A stretch of 17,909 bases of DNA from CAIXQW01 sp046049675 (lineage in GTDB: Bacteria > Bacteroidota > Bacteroidia > Chitinophagales > Chitinophagaceae): NCBI GenBank assembly GCA_046049675.1, contig JBJORA010000095.1, forward strand, positions 1-17,909, read 5' to 3'. Positions 10,349 to 16,449 of this stretch are shown here, in pieces. Every line of letters starts with the position of its first letter. The first letter of the stretch is position 1. The translations under genes were made by a program, and so were the position numbers. The notes below the pieces were generated by a model. It had not been told where the DNA came from and made no database searches. It saw only the letters and a program-made list of their open reading frames with translations.

Positions 10349-10471
10349 TGATGTTTTGCTTACTTAACTCAAGTGCTTAGTATAGGTTTAGCCCCTGCCC
10401 TACGCTTTTGAAGCGGTGAAAATACAAGATTATTACAAGTGGACGTTAAATATGTGGATATTATCCATAGC

Positions 10472-10495
10472 AAAAAGCTGTGGTTTTTTTCCACA
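10472..10495 (-). terminator. Intrinsic terminator after MHKNN gene copy A
   Basis: Read on the minus strand: TGTGG, an A7 loop, CCACA, then GC and TTTTT. The stem is only 5 bp, but the U-tract and the position downstream of the stop at 10608 fit a Rho-independent terminator. The same structure is conserved base for base in copy B. Confidence 0.5.
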
Positions 10496-10607
10496 TTAGG
10501 GGTGTTGGGTGGTAGGCTATAGTATTATCGGTTATGACCTTACAGCGAGCTTGATTAGTTGATGTTTTCGGATTGGTCACGAAGCTTCCACTAGCTAAAG
10601 ATTATGG

Positions 10608-11024
10608 TCATTTTGAATGCGACCTGGCTGCACTAGTAGAAACAAAGCCGCTGGTTTGTGCGGTTTGCACATACTTGTACCTAAGTGATGTTGCAAATCT
10701 TAAAGTTAACGTGTCATTTTGTAGTAACGCATATGAACACTTGAGCGCATCACATGCCTGTGCAATTTCAGCCTCTTCCTCTTCAGACAATTTGCATTTT
10801 GCACCTAAGTGCTGTGACATATTTGTGTAGTTAATAATATCTAAGCCAGAACGTACGCATCTTAGCTTAGAGGCCTCATAAGCAACATCTTCATTTTTGC
10901 ACTTGCTCAAGTACATTTTGAGTGTAGAGATTTTTTCATAATTTTTTTCTATGCGCACTTTTGCTTTTTCGAGACTGTCTCTGCCAATGATGGAGCGCCA
11001 TAGTATGTTGATTGCAATAAACAA
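10608..11024 (-). CDS. Hypothetical membrane-anchored protein, MHKNN family, copy A (ancestral start lost)
   Basis: The open frame reads 138 codons from a TTG at 11024, but comparison with copy B shows the ancestral start was 11 codons upstream at 11057, where ATG has become ACG (THKNTFILLVG versus MHKNNVIFLVG). No in-frame ATG replaces it; the next is Met48 of the ancestral numbering (MYLSKCKNED, base 10916). The ancestral 149-aa protein has one N-terminal membrane segment (about 5-20), then a hydrophilic Cys-containing domain (RCVRSGLDIINYTNMSQ; KCKLSEEEEAEIAQACDALK) ending SHSK. I do not recognise the family. It may be expressed weakly from TTG, as a soluble C-terminal form from Met48, or not at all. 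Its place in an RHS array suggests an immunity or accessory role, which is inference only. Confidence 0.5.
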   Translation of the reverse strand: MFIAINILWRSIIGRDSLEKAKVRIEKNYEKISTLKMYLSKCKNEDVAYEASKLRCVRSGLDIINYTNMSQHLGAKCKLSEEEEAEIAQACDALKCSYALLQNDTLTLRFATSLRYKYVQTAQTSGFVSTSAARSHSK

Positions 11025-11146
11025 TCCAACGAGAAGAATGAAGGTGTTCTTGTGCGTCAGGATTTGTGAAGGCAGGAATGAATGTTTGAAGAAATATGGC
11101 AGTTGGGATTACATATATCGGATTGCTTCTTACAGACTTATAATCT

Positions 11147-11175
11147 CCTCAGTGTCCCTATGGGAAACACTGAGG
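11147..11175 (-). repeat. Boundary hairpin A
   Basis: Perfect arms CCTCAGTGT (11147-11155) and ACACTGAGG (11167-11175). The stem extends inward by CCC/GGG around a TAT loop, with a two-base AA bulge on one side. It is followed on the plus strand by GAGTGAAAAT. No T-run occurs on either side, so it is not an ordinary intrinsic terminator. It is the best-preserved member of a five-copy family that precedes each module head. Confidence 0.75.
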
Positions 11176-11228
11176 GAGTGAAAATACCGTTCATTAGTGC
11201 TTTCAGAAAACATATATGTCTGCTTTAT

Positions 11229-11285
11229 CTATGCAAAGGCAGGCACGCTATACAGGAGAAAAAGTAAGAGTGTCAATATTTTCAC
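11229..11285 (-). pseudogene. Orphan signal peptide, remnant of a secreted-protein gene
   Basis: From a GTG at 11285 the frame reads MKILTLLLFLLYSVPAFA (18 residues) and then TAG. This is a near-ideal Sec signal peptide: Lys2, an 11-residue hydrophobic core, and an AFA cleavage site. Beyond the stop the same frame stays open for about 29 codons, into hairpin A. It may be the 5' end of an exported protein cut by a nonsense codon or recombination; chance is possible at this length. The surrounding 11181-11387 holds nothing else recognisable. Confidence 0.35.
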
Positions 11286-11387
11286 AATACTAATTTTTTA
11301 CTGCAATAAAATACGCTTTTAAACTGTCCGCTAGCTTAATGGGCTACCAGAATTCTTGTGAAAACCGACAGTGACAGGTAGGAGTAT

Positions 11388-11496
11388 TTCTGGTAATTGA
11401 GGCAGAAGCCCTGCCAATTCAGAATGTGTCGTACTGAAGTTAAACATCTTTAGCCCACCATTGGGTAGCCACATGAGAGTAGAAATCATTTTGAAT
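11388..11496 (+). pseudogene. Degenerate 5S rRNA-like sequence
   Basis: About 109 nt on the plus strand align end to end with a 5S rRNA read from memory. It begins TTCTGG, then has CAGAATGTGTCGTACT where 5S has its loop B/C segment, then the near-invariant GAAGTTAA (11436-11443), TTTAGC, CCATTGGGTAG, and ATGAGAGTAG (11473-11482). The spacing from start to GAAGTTAA and from GAGAGTAG to the end fits a 5S gene. The terminal helix pairs poorly and helix IV is shortened, so it looks decayed rather than functional. There is no 16S or 23S nearby. It overlaps the last bases of the DUF922 gene on the other strand. Confidence 0.3.
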
Positions 11497-12103
11497 TACG
11501 CTTAATCGCTTTTGACGATTTACTCACAGGTATCACAGTAATAGTATCTAAGGCATAATTAGATAATTGCTTTAATTCGTTCTGTACTTTGAAATTCCAT
11601 TGGTTTTGCTTTTCATAATTCTGCCCATGATGAGTTTCTAAATCATATATATCTTGCAGCGAATCTAATCCTGAAAGCAAATTGCCAATTGCGGTTTCTA
11701 TGCCATCTATACTATCGCCTCTTTTTGCAAATTTTACCGCTTTTGCCCTTGCTTTGCGGCAAACCAATTCTCCTATATCAAAGTGTAATTGTTCGTGCTG
11801 CAAAAGCACGCTATCAGCAGAACCTTTAATCCATGATAGCGATGGAATAAATTCACAAAAAACAACTATTTCAATTTGCTTGTCGGTTTTCCTATGCACC
11901 AAGTATGAGGCCTGTACCGCTGACATCGCATCAACTGCCTTGCTGCTGTCAGTCTTTGCTTTAAAGTCACTAACTACTAGCCGCGTTGATGTCCATTTAA
12001 TATTTGCAGGGCTTTGAATTGCATAAGAAGCAGCTAGAGACATGCCCATAAATAACATGAAGCCAAGCCAATTTCTGAAATCTAAAAAAAGTGATCGCGT
12101 CAT
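11486..12103 (-). CDS. DUF922-type predicted Zn-dependent protease
   Basis: Predicted exported or membrane-anchored metalloprotease, 205 aa. Residues 11-30 are hydrophobic (NWLGFMLFMGMSLAASYAIQ), a signal peptide or anchor. The family signature is LLQHEQLHFDIGELVCRKAR at about 100-119, with an HExxH zinc motif at His103-Glu104-His107, preceded by SLSWIK as in DUF922 proteins. The C-terminal region is helical and ends in a basic tail. I chose ATG 12103 because AGGAGG lies 5 nt upstream; the TTG 18 bases earlier would bury that site in coding sequence. Such a strong Shine-Dalgarno is unusual in Bacteroidota. Substrate and role are unknown. It follows the 136-aa membrane protein gene by 85 bp. 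Confidence 0.75.
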   Translation of the reverse strand: MTRSLFLDFRNWLGFMLFMGMSLAASYAIQSPANIKWTSTRLVVSDFKAKTDSSKAVDAMSAVQASYLVHRKTDKQIEIVVFCEFIPSLSWIKGSADSVLLQHEQLHFDIGELVCRKARAKAVKFAKRGDSIDGIETAIGNLLSGLDSLQDIYDLETHHGQNYEKQNQWNFKVQNELKQLSNYALDTITVIPVSKSSKAIKRNSK

Positions 12104-12108
12104 ATGAG

Positions 12109-12114
12109 CCTCCT
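12109..12114 (-). promoter_or_regulatory. Strong Shine-Dalgarno site of the DUF922 gene
   Basis: AAAGGAGG on the minus strand, with the AGGAGG core 5 nt before ATG 12103. It decides the start and stands out from the other genes here, none of which has a comparable site. Confidence 0.6.
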
Positions 12115-12188
12115 TTTGCAATTTTCGTCTACTTTATTTTATTTAGAAATTAAAACTTACCTATTTCAAAAGTTTACCAAGATTGCAA

Positions 12189-12599
12189 TTAAAATTGCTT
12201 TGTGTACTTAAACTCAACCAACCGAGGCCCATCTTTTACGACGTGTCCAATAGTAAGCAAACACAATTGGTCATATGGCATTTCAATCTTCCTATTTAGC
12301 TTTACATGTATAGGAATCTTAGTGTTTGAGGACTTTAGAAATAGTCCATTTTGATCTTCAAAAATATCTAATTCAATCACCTTTTTGCCATCAATTGCAA
12401 AATAGCAATCTTCATTATAGGTTTCACTTCTGCAAGCAGTGATGATAATCAAAATTTTTTTTGTTTTCAAATTGAACTTGCAAATTCTAAAAATGTAGGA
12501 ATTAGTTGCAACATAGCTGTAGCCATCTCTAATTTTACTACTTGAAATCAAGTAGAAAATGATAATTAAAGCGCTAATGATTATTAGGATATACTTCAT
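12189..12599 (-). CDS. Hypothetical small membrane-anchored protein, 136 aa
   Basis: The frame begins at ATG 12599. Residues 3-19 are a strongly hydrophobic segment (YILIIISALIIIFYLIS), a membrane anchor or uncleaved signal. The rest looks like a beta-rich domain (YSYVATNSYIFRICKFNL; KKVIELDIFEDQNGLFL; PIHVKLNRKIEMPYDQLCLL; GPRLVEFKYTKQF). I do not recognise a family. It lies immediately after the 3' end of duplication copy B, in the position the kinase occupies after copy A, and 85 bp before the DUF922 gene. The single-anchor design resembles the other small proteins of the array, so an immunity role is possible but unproven. Confidence 0.65.
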   Translation of the reverse strand: MKYILIIISALIIIFYLISSSKIRDGYSYVATNSYIFRICKFNLKTKKILIIITACRSETYNEDCYFAIDGKKVIELDIFEDQNGLFLKSSNTKIPIHVKLNRKIEMPYDQLCLLTIGHVVKDGPRLVEFKYTKQF

Positions 12600-12751
12600 G
12601 TTTATTTATAATTGCTTCTTCAACTAATTGATGTTTTACTCAATTAACACAAGAAATTGGTGTGGGCTTTAACCCTACCCTCTGTTGTTATGACAATAAA
12701 AATACAAGATTATTACAAGTGGGCATTAAATATGTGGATATTATCCATAGC

Positions 12752-12775
12752 AAAAAGCTGTGGTTTTTTTCCACA
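12752..12775 (-). terminator. Intrinsic terminator after MHKNN gene copy B
   Basis: Identical to the copy A structure: TGTGG, A7, CCACA, GC, TTTTT on the minus strand, about 115 bases after the stop. Confidence 0.5.
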
Positions 12776-12888
12776 TTGGGGGTGGTGGGTGGTAGGCTTT
12801 ACTTTTAATGGGAATGACTATTATAACTAGCTTGATTGGCATAAATTTTCAGATTGGTAAGGAAGCTTCCACTAGCTAAAGATGTTGG

Positions 12889-13338
12889 TCATTTGGAATG
12901 TGACTTGGCTGCACTAGTAGAAACAAAGCCACTGCTACTTGCGGTTTGCACATACTTGTACCTAAGTGAAGTAGCAAAGCTTAAAGTTAAGGTGTCATTT
13001 TGTAGTAAGGCATATGAACACTTGAGTGCATCACATGCCTCTGCAATTTCAACCTTTTCATCTTCAGACAATTTGCATTTTGCACCTAAGTACTGTGACA
13101 TATTTGTGTAGTTAATAATCTCTAAGCCAGAACGTTCGCATCTTAGCTTAGAAGCCTCATAAGCAACATCTTCATTTTTGCACTTGCTCAAGTACATTTT
13201 GAGTTTAGAGATTTTTTAATAATTTTTTTCTATGCGCACTTTTGCTTTTTCGAGATTGTCTCTGCCAATGATGGAGCGCCATAGTATGTTGAATACAATA
13301 AACAATCCAACAAGAAAAATGACGTTGTTCTTGTGCAT
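12889..13338 (-). pseudogene. MHKNN-family protein gene, copy B, interrupted by a nonsense codon
   Basis: This copy keeps the ATG (13338): MHKNNVIFLVGLFIVFNILW gives the membrane anchor, followed by RSIIGRDNLEKAKVRIEKNY. Codon 41 (13218-13216) is TAA where copy A has GAA. The frame is then open from codon 42 to the TGA at 12889, and the part from Met48 (13197) gives 102 residues differing from copy A at 11 positions. As written it encodes only a 40-residue anchored peptide, unless translation reinitiates at Met48. The lesion is complementary to that of copy A, which lacks the start but has no internal stop. Function is unknown. Confidence 0.7.
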
Positions 13339-13424
13339 GTTGATTTATGAAGGTGGTAATGTTTGAAGAAATTATGTCAATTGTAATTACATAAATCGCA
13401 GGGCTTCTTACAGACCTATAAAAT

Positions 13425-13453
13425 CCTCACCGGCCCTATTGAAGTAGCTGAGG
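13425..13453 (-). repeat. Boundary hairpin B (decayed)
   Basis: Outer arms CCTCA (13425-13429) and TGAGG (13449-13453), followed by GAGTGGAA as in other copies. The inner stem is lost; CGGCCCTATT replaces the family core GTGTCCCTA. It precedes the copy B leader and lies about 93 bp after the 119-aa gene. Confidence 0.6.
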
Positions 13454-13545
13454 GAGTGGAATTTTTAATTTATGTAACGTAGTTTCTTGAACTAGGATTT
13501 GACAAACTTTGCACTTGCTTTTGCGAGAACTAAACTATCTAAGGG

Positions 13546-13905
13546 CTATCTTAACGTTGAAATCAAGTAGATATCCTTATACATTGGATCTGTAAATAGG
13601 TTGGGCTTTTCTAGACAATACTCCATTACTAACGTATCGCCAATGTTTATCTTGTTATAAATGCTATCTGCAATCGAAGTATTTACAGATATAGATATTC
13701 TCCTTCCTGATAACCAATGAGAATAGGTGAGGTATGTAGCTCCACTAAAACCTCGCGATTTTTTGTCAATAACACAAAAGCTACGCATTTTAGTGCAAGC
13801 ATCTCTTTCTAACTTGGCAACTCGCATGTATATAAATCCAAACAAAAAAAGTGCAAGACCTATTTTGGTTGCCACATAATCTTTCTTATTATTCTGTAAT
13901 AGCAT
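13546..13905 (-). CDS. Candidate immunity protein, single-TM, 119 aa
   Basis: Starts only 6 bp after the stop of the RHS-tip gene, the classic position of the cognate immunity gene. Residues 13-29 (TKIGLALFLFGFIYMRV) form one membrane segment with Lys-rich residues before it. The remaining roughly 90 residues would face the periplasm or cytoplasm depending on orientation. Near 84-98, IADSIYNKINIGDTL resembles IADDVKKFNIQLGDSV in the 123-aa protein encoded at 15849-16220, so the two are probably distant relatives. No named family is recognised. The immunity role is inferred from position only. Confidence 0.65.
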   Translation of the reverse strand: MLLQNNKKDYVATKIGLALFLFGFIYMRVAKLERDACTKMRSFCVIDKKSRGFSGATYLTYSHWLSGRRISISVNTSIADSIYNKINIGDTLVMEYCLEKPNLFTDPMYKDIYLISTLR

Positions 13906-13911
13906 ATCGGT

Positions 13912-15054
13912 TTACTGGTCAGGAATAAACTTTTTTTCGGTTGCTTGCTCGCCAATATTTACGGTAGTCTCGAATACAATTCGTGTCATCATGCTAGCAC
14001 CTGCAGAACCTAAAGGATCAACAGCCCCGCTTGCAGCATTACCTAAGCCACCAAGCCCAACTCCCCACATTAGTGAGTTAAACGTTTCATTAGCTGCTTG
14101 AGTCAAAGACTTGTCATCAAATATTGTTTTCGCAACTGGTATACTTCCATCTTGATTTGGCAGTAAAGGAAAATCAAGGGCGCCTCCTACCACTGAACCA
14201 CTGCCAGGTAATAGTACACCGTCAGCTACGCAGTCAGCACAATCAATTTGGCCTTTTATCGTATACTGTATAACAGCGCTAGCAGTACCCTTTAGAAAAA
14301 TGTAATCAGTACTAAAGCCAAATAAACTCGGTGCCGCGGCAGTCATAGCAGACGATACGCTACTGATAGCTGCGCCAGCACCGCTTGCTGCAATTGCTTC
14401 TGGAATTAGTGGCGCACCAGCCATTGCCACAGGTCCTAAACCAACAAATAGTGCACCGGCGTCGCAAAATGCAACAGTTGCACTCAAATTTGCTGCATCA
14501 ACCTGAGCCTGACTGTAGTATAACTGCCATTGTCCAACATCGCCATCTAATCCTCCTGTCCAATAGTACTTCCGACGGTCTCCGTTAAAAAAGGTTTCGG
14601 TGCAATAATATTCAACTTCAGCTCCAGAAACTAAATCGATTGCAGTGCGTTTATAAAGCGGAGTGTCAATCGCGTTATAGTAATCAGGAATATAATCCGA
14701 ATATGATTCAGTAAACTTCCCTGGTGGCGGTGGATTTTCTTGTTCTGCACCATCTAGGTCAATATAGCGAATTGGATTGTTTCCTGCAAACTGAAAAGGC
14801 GTATAGAATGGATAGCTAAAGGAAAGTGGATCTACTGAAACAAAGCGGCACAGCCTTGAATCAAATGCGCGAAGACCATAGTTTAAAAAAATTCCAATTC
14901 CCATAACATCATCATCTTTCTCTTCTCCATTAAACCCAAACCTATACCCTTCCTTCCCATCAAACCATTGGGTGCTAGCCGTAATATTGCCAGCCTCCGC
15001 CGCGGCGGATCGGGCATTGCATTTAGGCGAACCAAAGGCGTAATAGTTGTACAT
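13912..15054 (-). CDS. RHS-repeat core tip with C-terminal variable domain (displaced toxin end)
   Basis: 380 aa. Residues 1-103 are the end of an RHS core: YYAFGSPK, then YRFGFNGEEKDDDV (37-50), LNYGLRAFDSRLCRFVSVDP (57-76), YTPFQFAGNNPIRYIDLDG (84-102). The full-length rhs N-terminus is absent. RHS homology continues at least 75 bp upstream of the ATG, where an in-frame TAA (15132-15130) replaces the Tyr codon of the second tip. This is therefore a displaced 3' end that could be recruited by recombination. Residues 104-380 are a variable region: Pro-rich linker ENPPPPGKF, a Gly/Ala-rich stretch at 195-245, a CADC pair near 272-275, and a Gly-rich segment near 330-350. I see no nuclease, deaminase or peptidase motif. 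The 119-aa gene follows by 6 bp. Confidence 0.8.
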   Translation of the reverse strand: MYNYYAFGSPKCNARSAAAEAGNITASTQWFDGKEGYRFGFNGEEKDDDVMGIGIFLNYGLRAFDSRLCRFVSVDPLSFSYPFYTPFQFAGNNPIRYIDLDGAEQENPPPPGKFTESYSDYIPDYYNAIDTPLYKRTAIDLVSGAEVEYYCTETFFNGDRRKYYWTGGLDGDVGQWQLYYSQAQVDAANLSATVAFCDAGALFVGLGPVAMAGAPLIPEAIAASGAGAAISSVSSAMTAAAPSLFGFSTDYIFLKGTASAVIQYTIKGQIDCADCVADGVLLPGSGSVVGGALDFPLLPNQDGSIPVAKTIFDDKSLTQAANETFNSLMWGVGLGGLGNAASGAVDPLGSAGASMMTRIVFETTVNIGEQATEKKFIPDQ

Positions 15055-15175
15055 GCTTAAGGTTATTGGTGTGGCGTTGGTTATGGTAAAGGTAGGGATT
15101 GACGAGGAAATTGTGGCTGTAGGCTTGCCTTAAGTGGTGCGATTTTTTTTGTACAATGGTATCCTCAGTGTCTGT
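14940..15175 (-). repeat. RHS-tip repeat, copy D
   Basis: About 235 bp matching 17020-17255 in the same orientation. It covers the boundary hairpin start, an untranslated or broken RHS segment, and the first 40 codons of the tip. Over the first 41 residues the two tips differ at 9 positions. Copy D has a 12-bp insertion before the ATG. Confidence 0.8.
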
Positions 15176-15191
15176 ACACGAGACACTCAGG
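15163..15191 (-). repeat. Boundary hairpin D
   Basis: AGTGTC (15167-15172) pairs with GACACT (15182-15187), and CCT (15163-15165) with AGG (15189-15191) across one mismatch. It starts about 10 bases after the stop of the 142-aa membrane protein gene (15201) and leads into the RHS tip. Confidence 0.7.
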
Positions 15192-15200
15192 GAGCGGAAC

Positions 15201-15629
15201 TTACTCTACTATTATGTGGCGCGGTCCGTGGCCTCCACCAGTGCTCAATAGAATTAAGTAGACCAAGGGAGGATAAAAAATCATGAAGGCGAAAATTGCT
15301 AAAATTGCAATTCTTGGAACTAGCCTGCCGATTTTTTTGCCATATGCCTTTTCAAGCTCAAAAACATAACTATATGACGTTTTTTGCTTGTCGCGATAGA
15401 TAAGCTTTATTGCCATGTGTACAACTATGCCTAGGTAAATAGCAAAAAAAATAAAATCTAGTTTTACTGCAGTATACTTTGTGTACTTGTCAAATAGTAT
15501 AATCAATAAACCGATGTTATACAGTAGAAAAAGATGTGTAAAGCCGATATATGTATTGTAAGTAAAAAAAAGTCTATCCCTGCCTCCTTTATACCCCTCG
15601 TATATCAAGTAAAAAATTAGATTATTCAT
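15201..15629 (-). CDS. Polytopic membrane protein, candidate immunity protein, 142 aa
   Basis: Three predicted membrane segments at about residues 26-47, 57-76 and 105-127, a cytoplasmic-looking basic loop KLIYRDKQKTSY, and a short tail GGGHGPRHIIVE. The ATG at 15629 lies inside the end of the 33-codon MHKNN leader ORF (8-bp overlap), which suggests translational coupling. A decayed 5' fragment of a related gene is at 16242-16316. Multi-span immunity proteins usually counter membrane-acting toxins, but no toxin adjoins this gene, so that is inference. Family not recognised. A boundary hairpin follows the stop directly. Confidence 0.65.
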   Translation of the reverse strand: MNNLIFYLIYEGYKGGRDRLFFTYNTYIGFTHLFLLYNIGLLIILFDKYTKYTAVKLDFIFFAIYLGIVVHMAIKLIYRDKQKTSYSYVFELEKAYGKKIGRLVPRIAILAIFAFMIFYPPLVYLILLSTGGGHGPRHIIVE

Positions 15630-15723
15630 CGATTGTCATAACTAAAGGTTTTTCACTGCTGATAATTTGTCGCCAAAGTACAGAGAATACTACTAACGTT
15701 TCAAAGCTATTATTCTTGTGCAT
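15622..15723 (-). CDS. MHKNN leader, truncated to 33 codons
   Basis: From ATG 15723: MHKNNSFETLVVFSVLWRQI, then ISSEKPLVMTIDE and TAA. The first residues, the membrane segment ending VLWR, and the preceding 100-bp leader match the MHKNN copies A and B. The rest has been replaced by sequence running into the 142-aa gene, whose ATG overlaps the stop. A longer frame from a GTG at 15852 exists, but it crosses the boundary hairpin and is not conserved, so I reject that start. It is either a coupling peptide or the scar of a head-swap recombination. Confidence 0.5.
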   Translation of the reverse strand: MHKNNSFETLVVFSVLWRQIISSEKPLVMTIDE

Positions 15724-15799
15724 GCGGATATATAAAGGTAAGAACGTTTTGAGAAACTTCTGATGGTATAATTGCACAAATCGGATCGTTTCTTGCAGA

Positions 15800-15839
15800 C
15801 CGTTAATATGCGCAGTGTCCCTAGGAGAGACGTTAACGG
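15800..15839 (-). repeat. Boundary hairpin C (re-paired variant)
   Basis: Arms CCGTTAA (15800-15806) and TTAACGG (15833-15839) are perfect but differ in sequence from the CCTCAGTGT family. The family core CAGTGTCCCTA is still present inside the loop at 15813-15823. It starts about 10 bases after the stop of the 123-aa gene. Confidence 0.6.
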
Positions 15840-15848
15840 GATGGAACC

Positions 15849-16220
15849 TCACGGCCGTATTATATATTCACAATAGTTTTCAAAAGTGCCATTAGTTTTT
15901 TTATAAAATACCATTTTTGTACTATTCGCTTCTTTTCGTACACTATCGCCCAATTGAATATTAAATTTCTTAACATCATCCGCTATTGGCAAACTATGTA
16001 TTGTATAATCTCCAATCTTTAAATTATACGAACCTCTATTTATATTATCTAACGTATTTAGTTTACCGCTAAGTTCCTTGCTTATTAAAGTTTTTACTTC
16101 CTGTTTATGGTGCAGGTAATTTTTTCTAAAATAAAGAAAAGCTAATAGTATTACAATAACAAATACAACGTATATCGTGTTACTATATTTTGTGTTTCTT
16201 CGTATTCTCTCTGCGATCAT
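15849..16220 (-). CDS. Single-TM hypothetical protein, candidate immunity protein, 123 aa
   Basis: ATG at 16220, TGA at 15849. The N-terminus is basic (MIAERIRRNTKYS), followed by a membrane segment at 15-31 (TIYVVFVIVILLAFLYF) and a hydrophilic domain of about 90 residues. IADDVKKFNIQLGDSV then KMVFYKK resembles the IADSIYNKINIGDTL region of the 119-aa protein next to the RHS tip, so both may belong to one broad family of anchored small proteins. The sequence just upstream (16242-16316) is a dead fragment of a different membrane gene. No cognate toxin fragment is visible. A boundary hairpin follows. Confidence 0.65.
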   Translation of the reverse strand: MIAERIRRNTKYSNTIYVVFVIVILLAFLYFRKNYLHHKQEVKTLISKELSGKLNTLDNINRGSYNLKIGDYTIHSLPIADDVKKFNIQLGDSVRKEANSTKMVFYKKTNGTFENYCEYIIRP

Positions 16221-16241
16221 TTAAAGACAAGATTAAGTGTT

Positions 16242-16316
16242 GAGCAAATGTATAAATTGTAAGCAAAAGTAAACTTATCCTTTGCTCCCCTATACACCTC
16301 ATAAATAATACAAAAT
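16242..16316 (-). pseudogene. 5' remnant of a polytopic membrane protein gene
   Basis: Seventy-five bases align without gaps to 15543-15617, the codons for residues 5-29 of the 142-aa polytopic protein. Clear shared runs are GAGG-GTATA, GGATA and CTTACAAT. Stops interrupt the equivalent frame three times (TGA, TAG, TAA), so it is dead. The rest of that gene is absent; the 123-aa gene begins 22 bases later. The 133-bp gap between this remnant and the stop at 16450 holds possible traces of an MHKNN leader (a TAGCAGTGAAAA match) but nothing firm. Confidence 0.5.
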
Positions 16317-16449
16317 AACAAAATACTCTTCGTTTGTTAGAACTTAAGGCTTATTGCACCCAGTGCTTATGCGACATTGTGTGGTAAAATTATATGTACT
16401 TTTCACTGCTAAGCAAGAAATAATTCCTTTGCATGAAGTTTTTGAGGTG

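Larger units (their letters stand above)
10347..11180 (-). repeat. Direct duplication, copy A
   Basis: About 830 bp matching 12627-13458 in the same orientation. In transcription order it contains a boundary hairpin, a roughly 90-nt leader, the 149-codon MHKNN-type gene, a terminator, and the kinase 5' flank. Homology runs through the shared AAAACATCAAT and stops within the kinase start codon. Protein-level identity to copy B is high (11 differences in the last 102 residues). The noncoding block 10421-10500 is closer still, with 3 mismatches in 80. Confidence 0.9.
12627..13458 (-). repeat. Direct duplication, copy B
   Basis: Partner of 10347-11180, with the same order: boundary hairpin, leader, MHKNN gene, terminator, kinase 5' flank. 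Here the flank leads not into a kinase but into the 136-aa gene. The leader has diverged more (hairpin decayed), while 12701-12780 is almost unchanged. Confidence 0.9.

Noticed and set aside
10453..10469. DnaA-box-like pair suggesting a replication origin
   Set aside because: Only two overlapping near-matches, each off by one base, with no dnaA, parAB or AT-rich unwinding region beside them. Kept only as a possible regulatory palindrome.
11147..11175. Boundary hairpin as a simple Rho-independent terminator, or as an integron attC site
   Set aside because: No T-run on either strand, and no attC R/L box sequences or integrase gene in the window.
14996..15009. 14-bp GC-rich palindrome (TCCGCCGCGGCGGA) inside the RHS tip
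   Set aside because: It lies in the coding sequence for Ala-rich residues and is not kept in the second RHS tip, so it is probably incidental.
15724..15852. N-terminal extension of the MHKNN leader ORF starting at a GTG
   Set aside because: It runs through the boundary hairpin, and the matching leader in copy B has an in-frame stop just before the ATG, so the extension is not conserved coding sequence.
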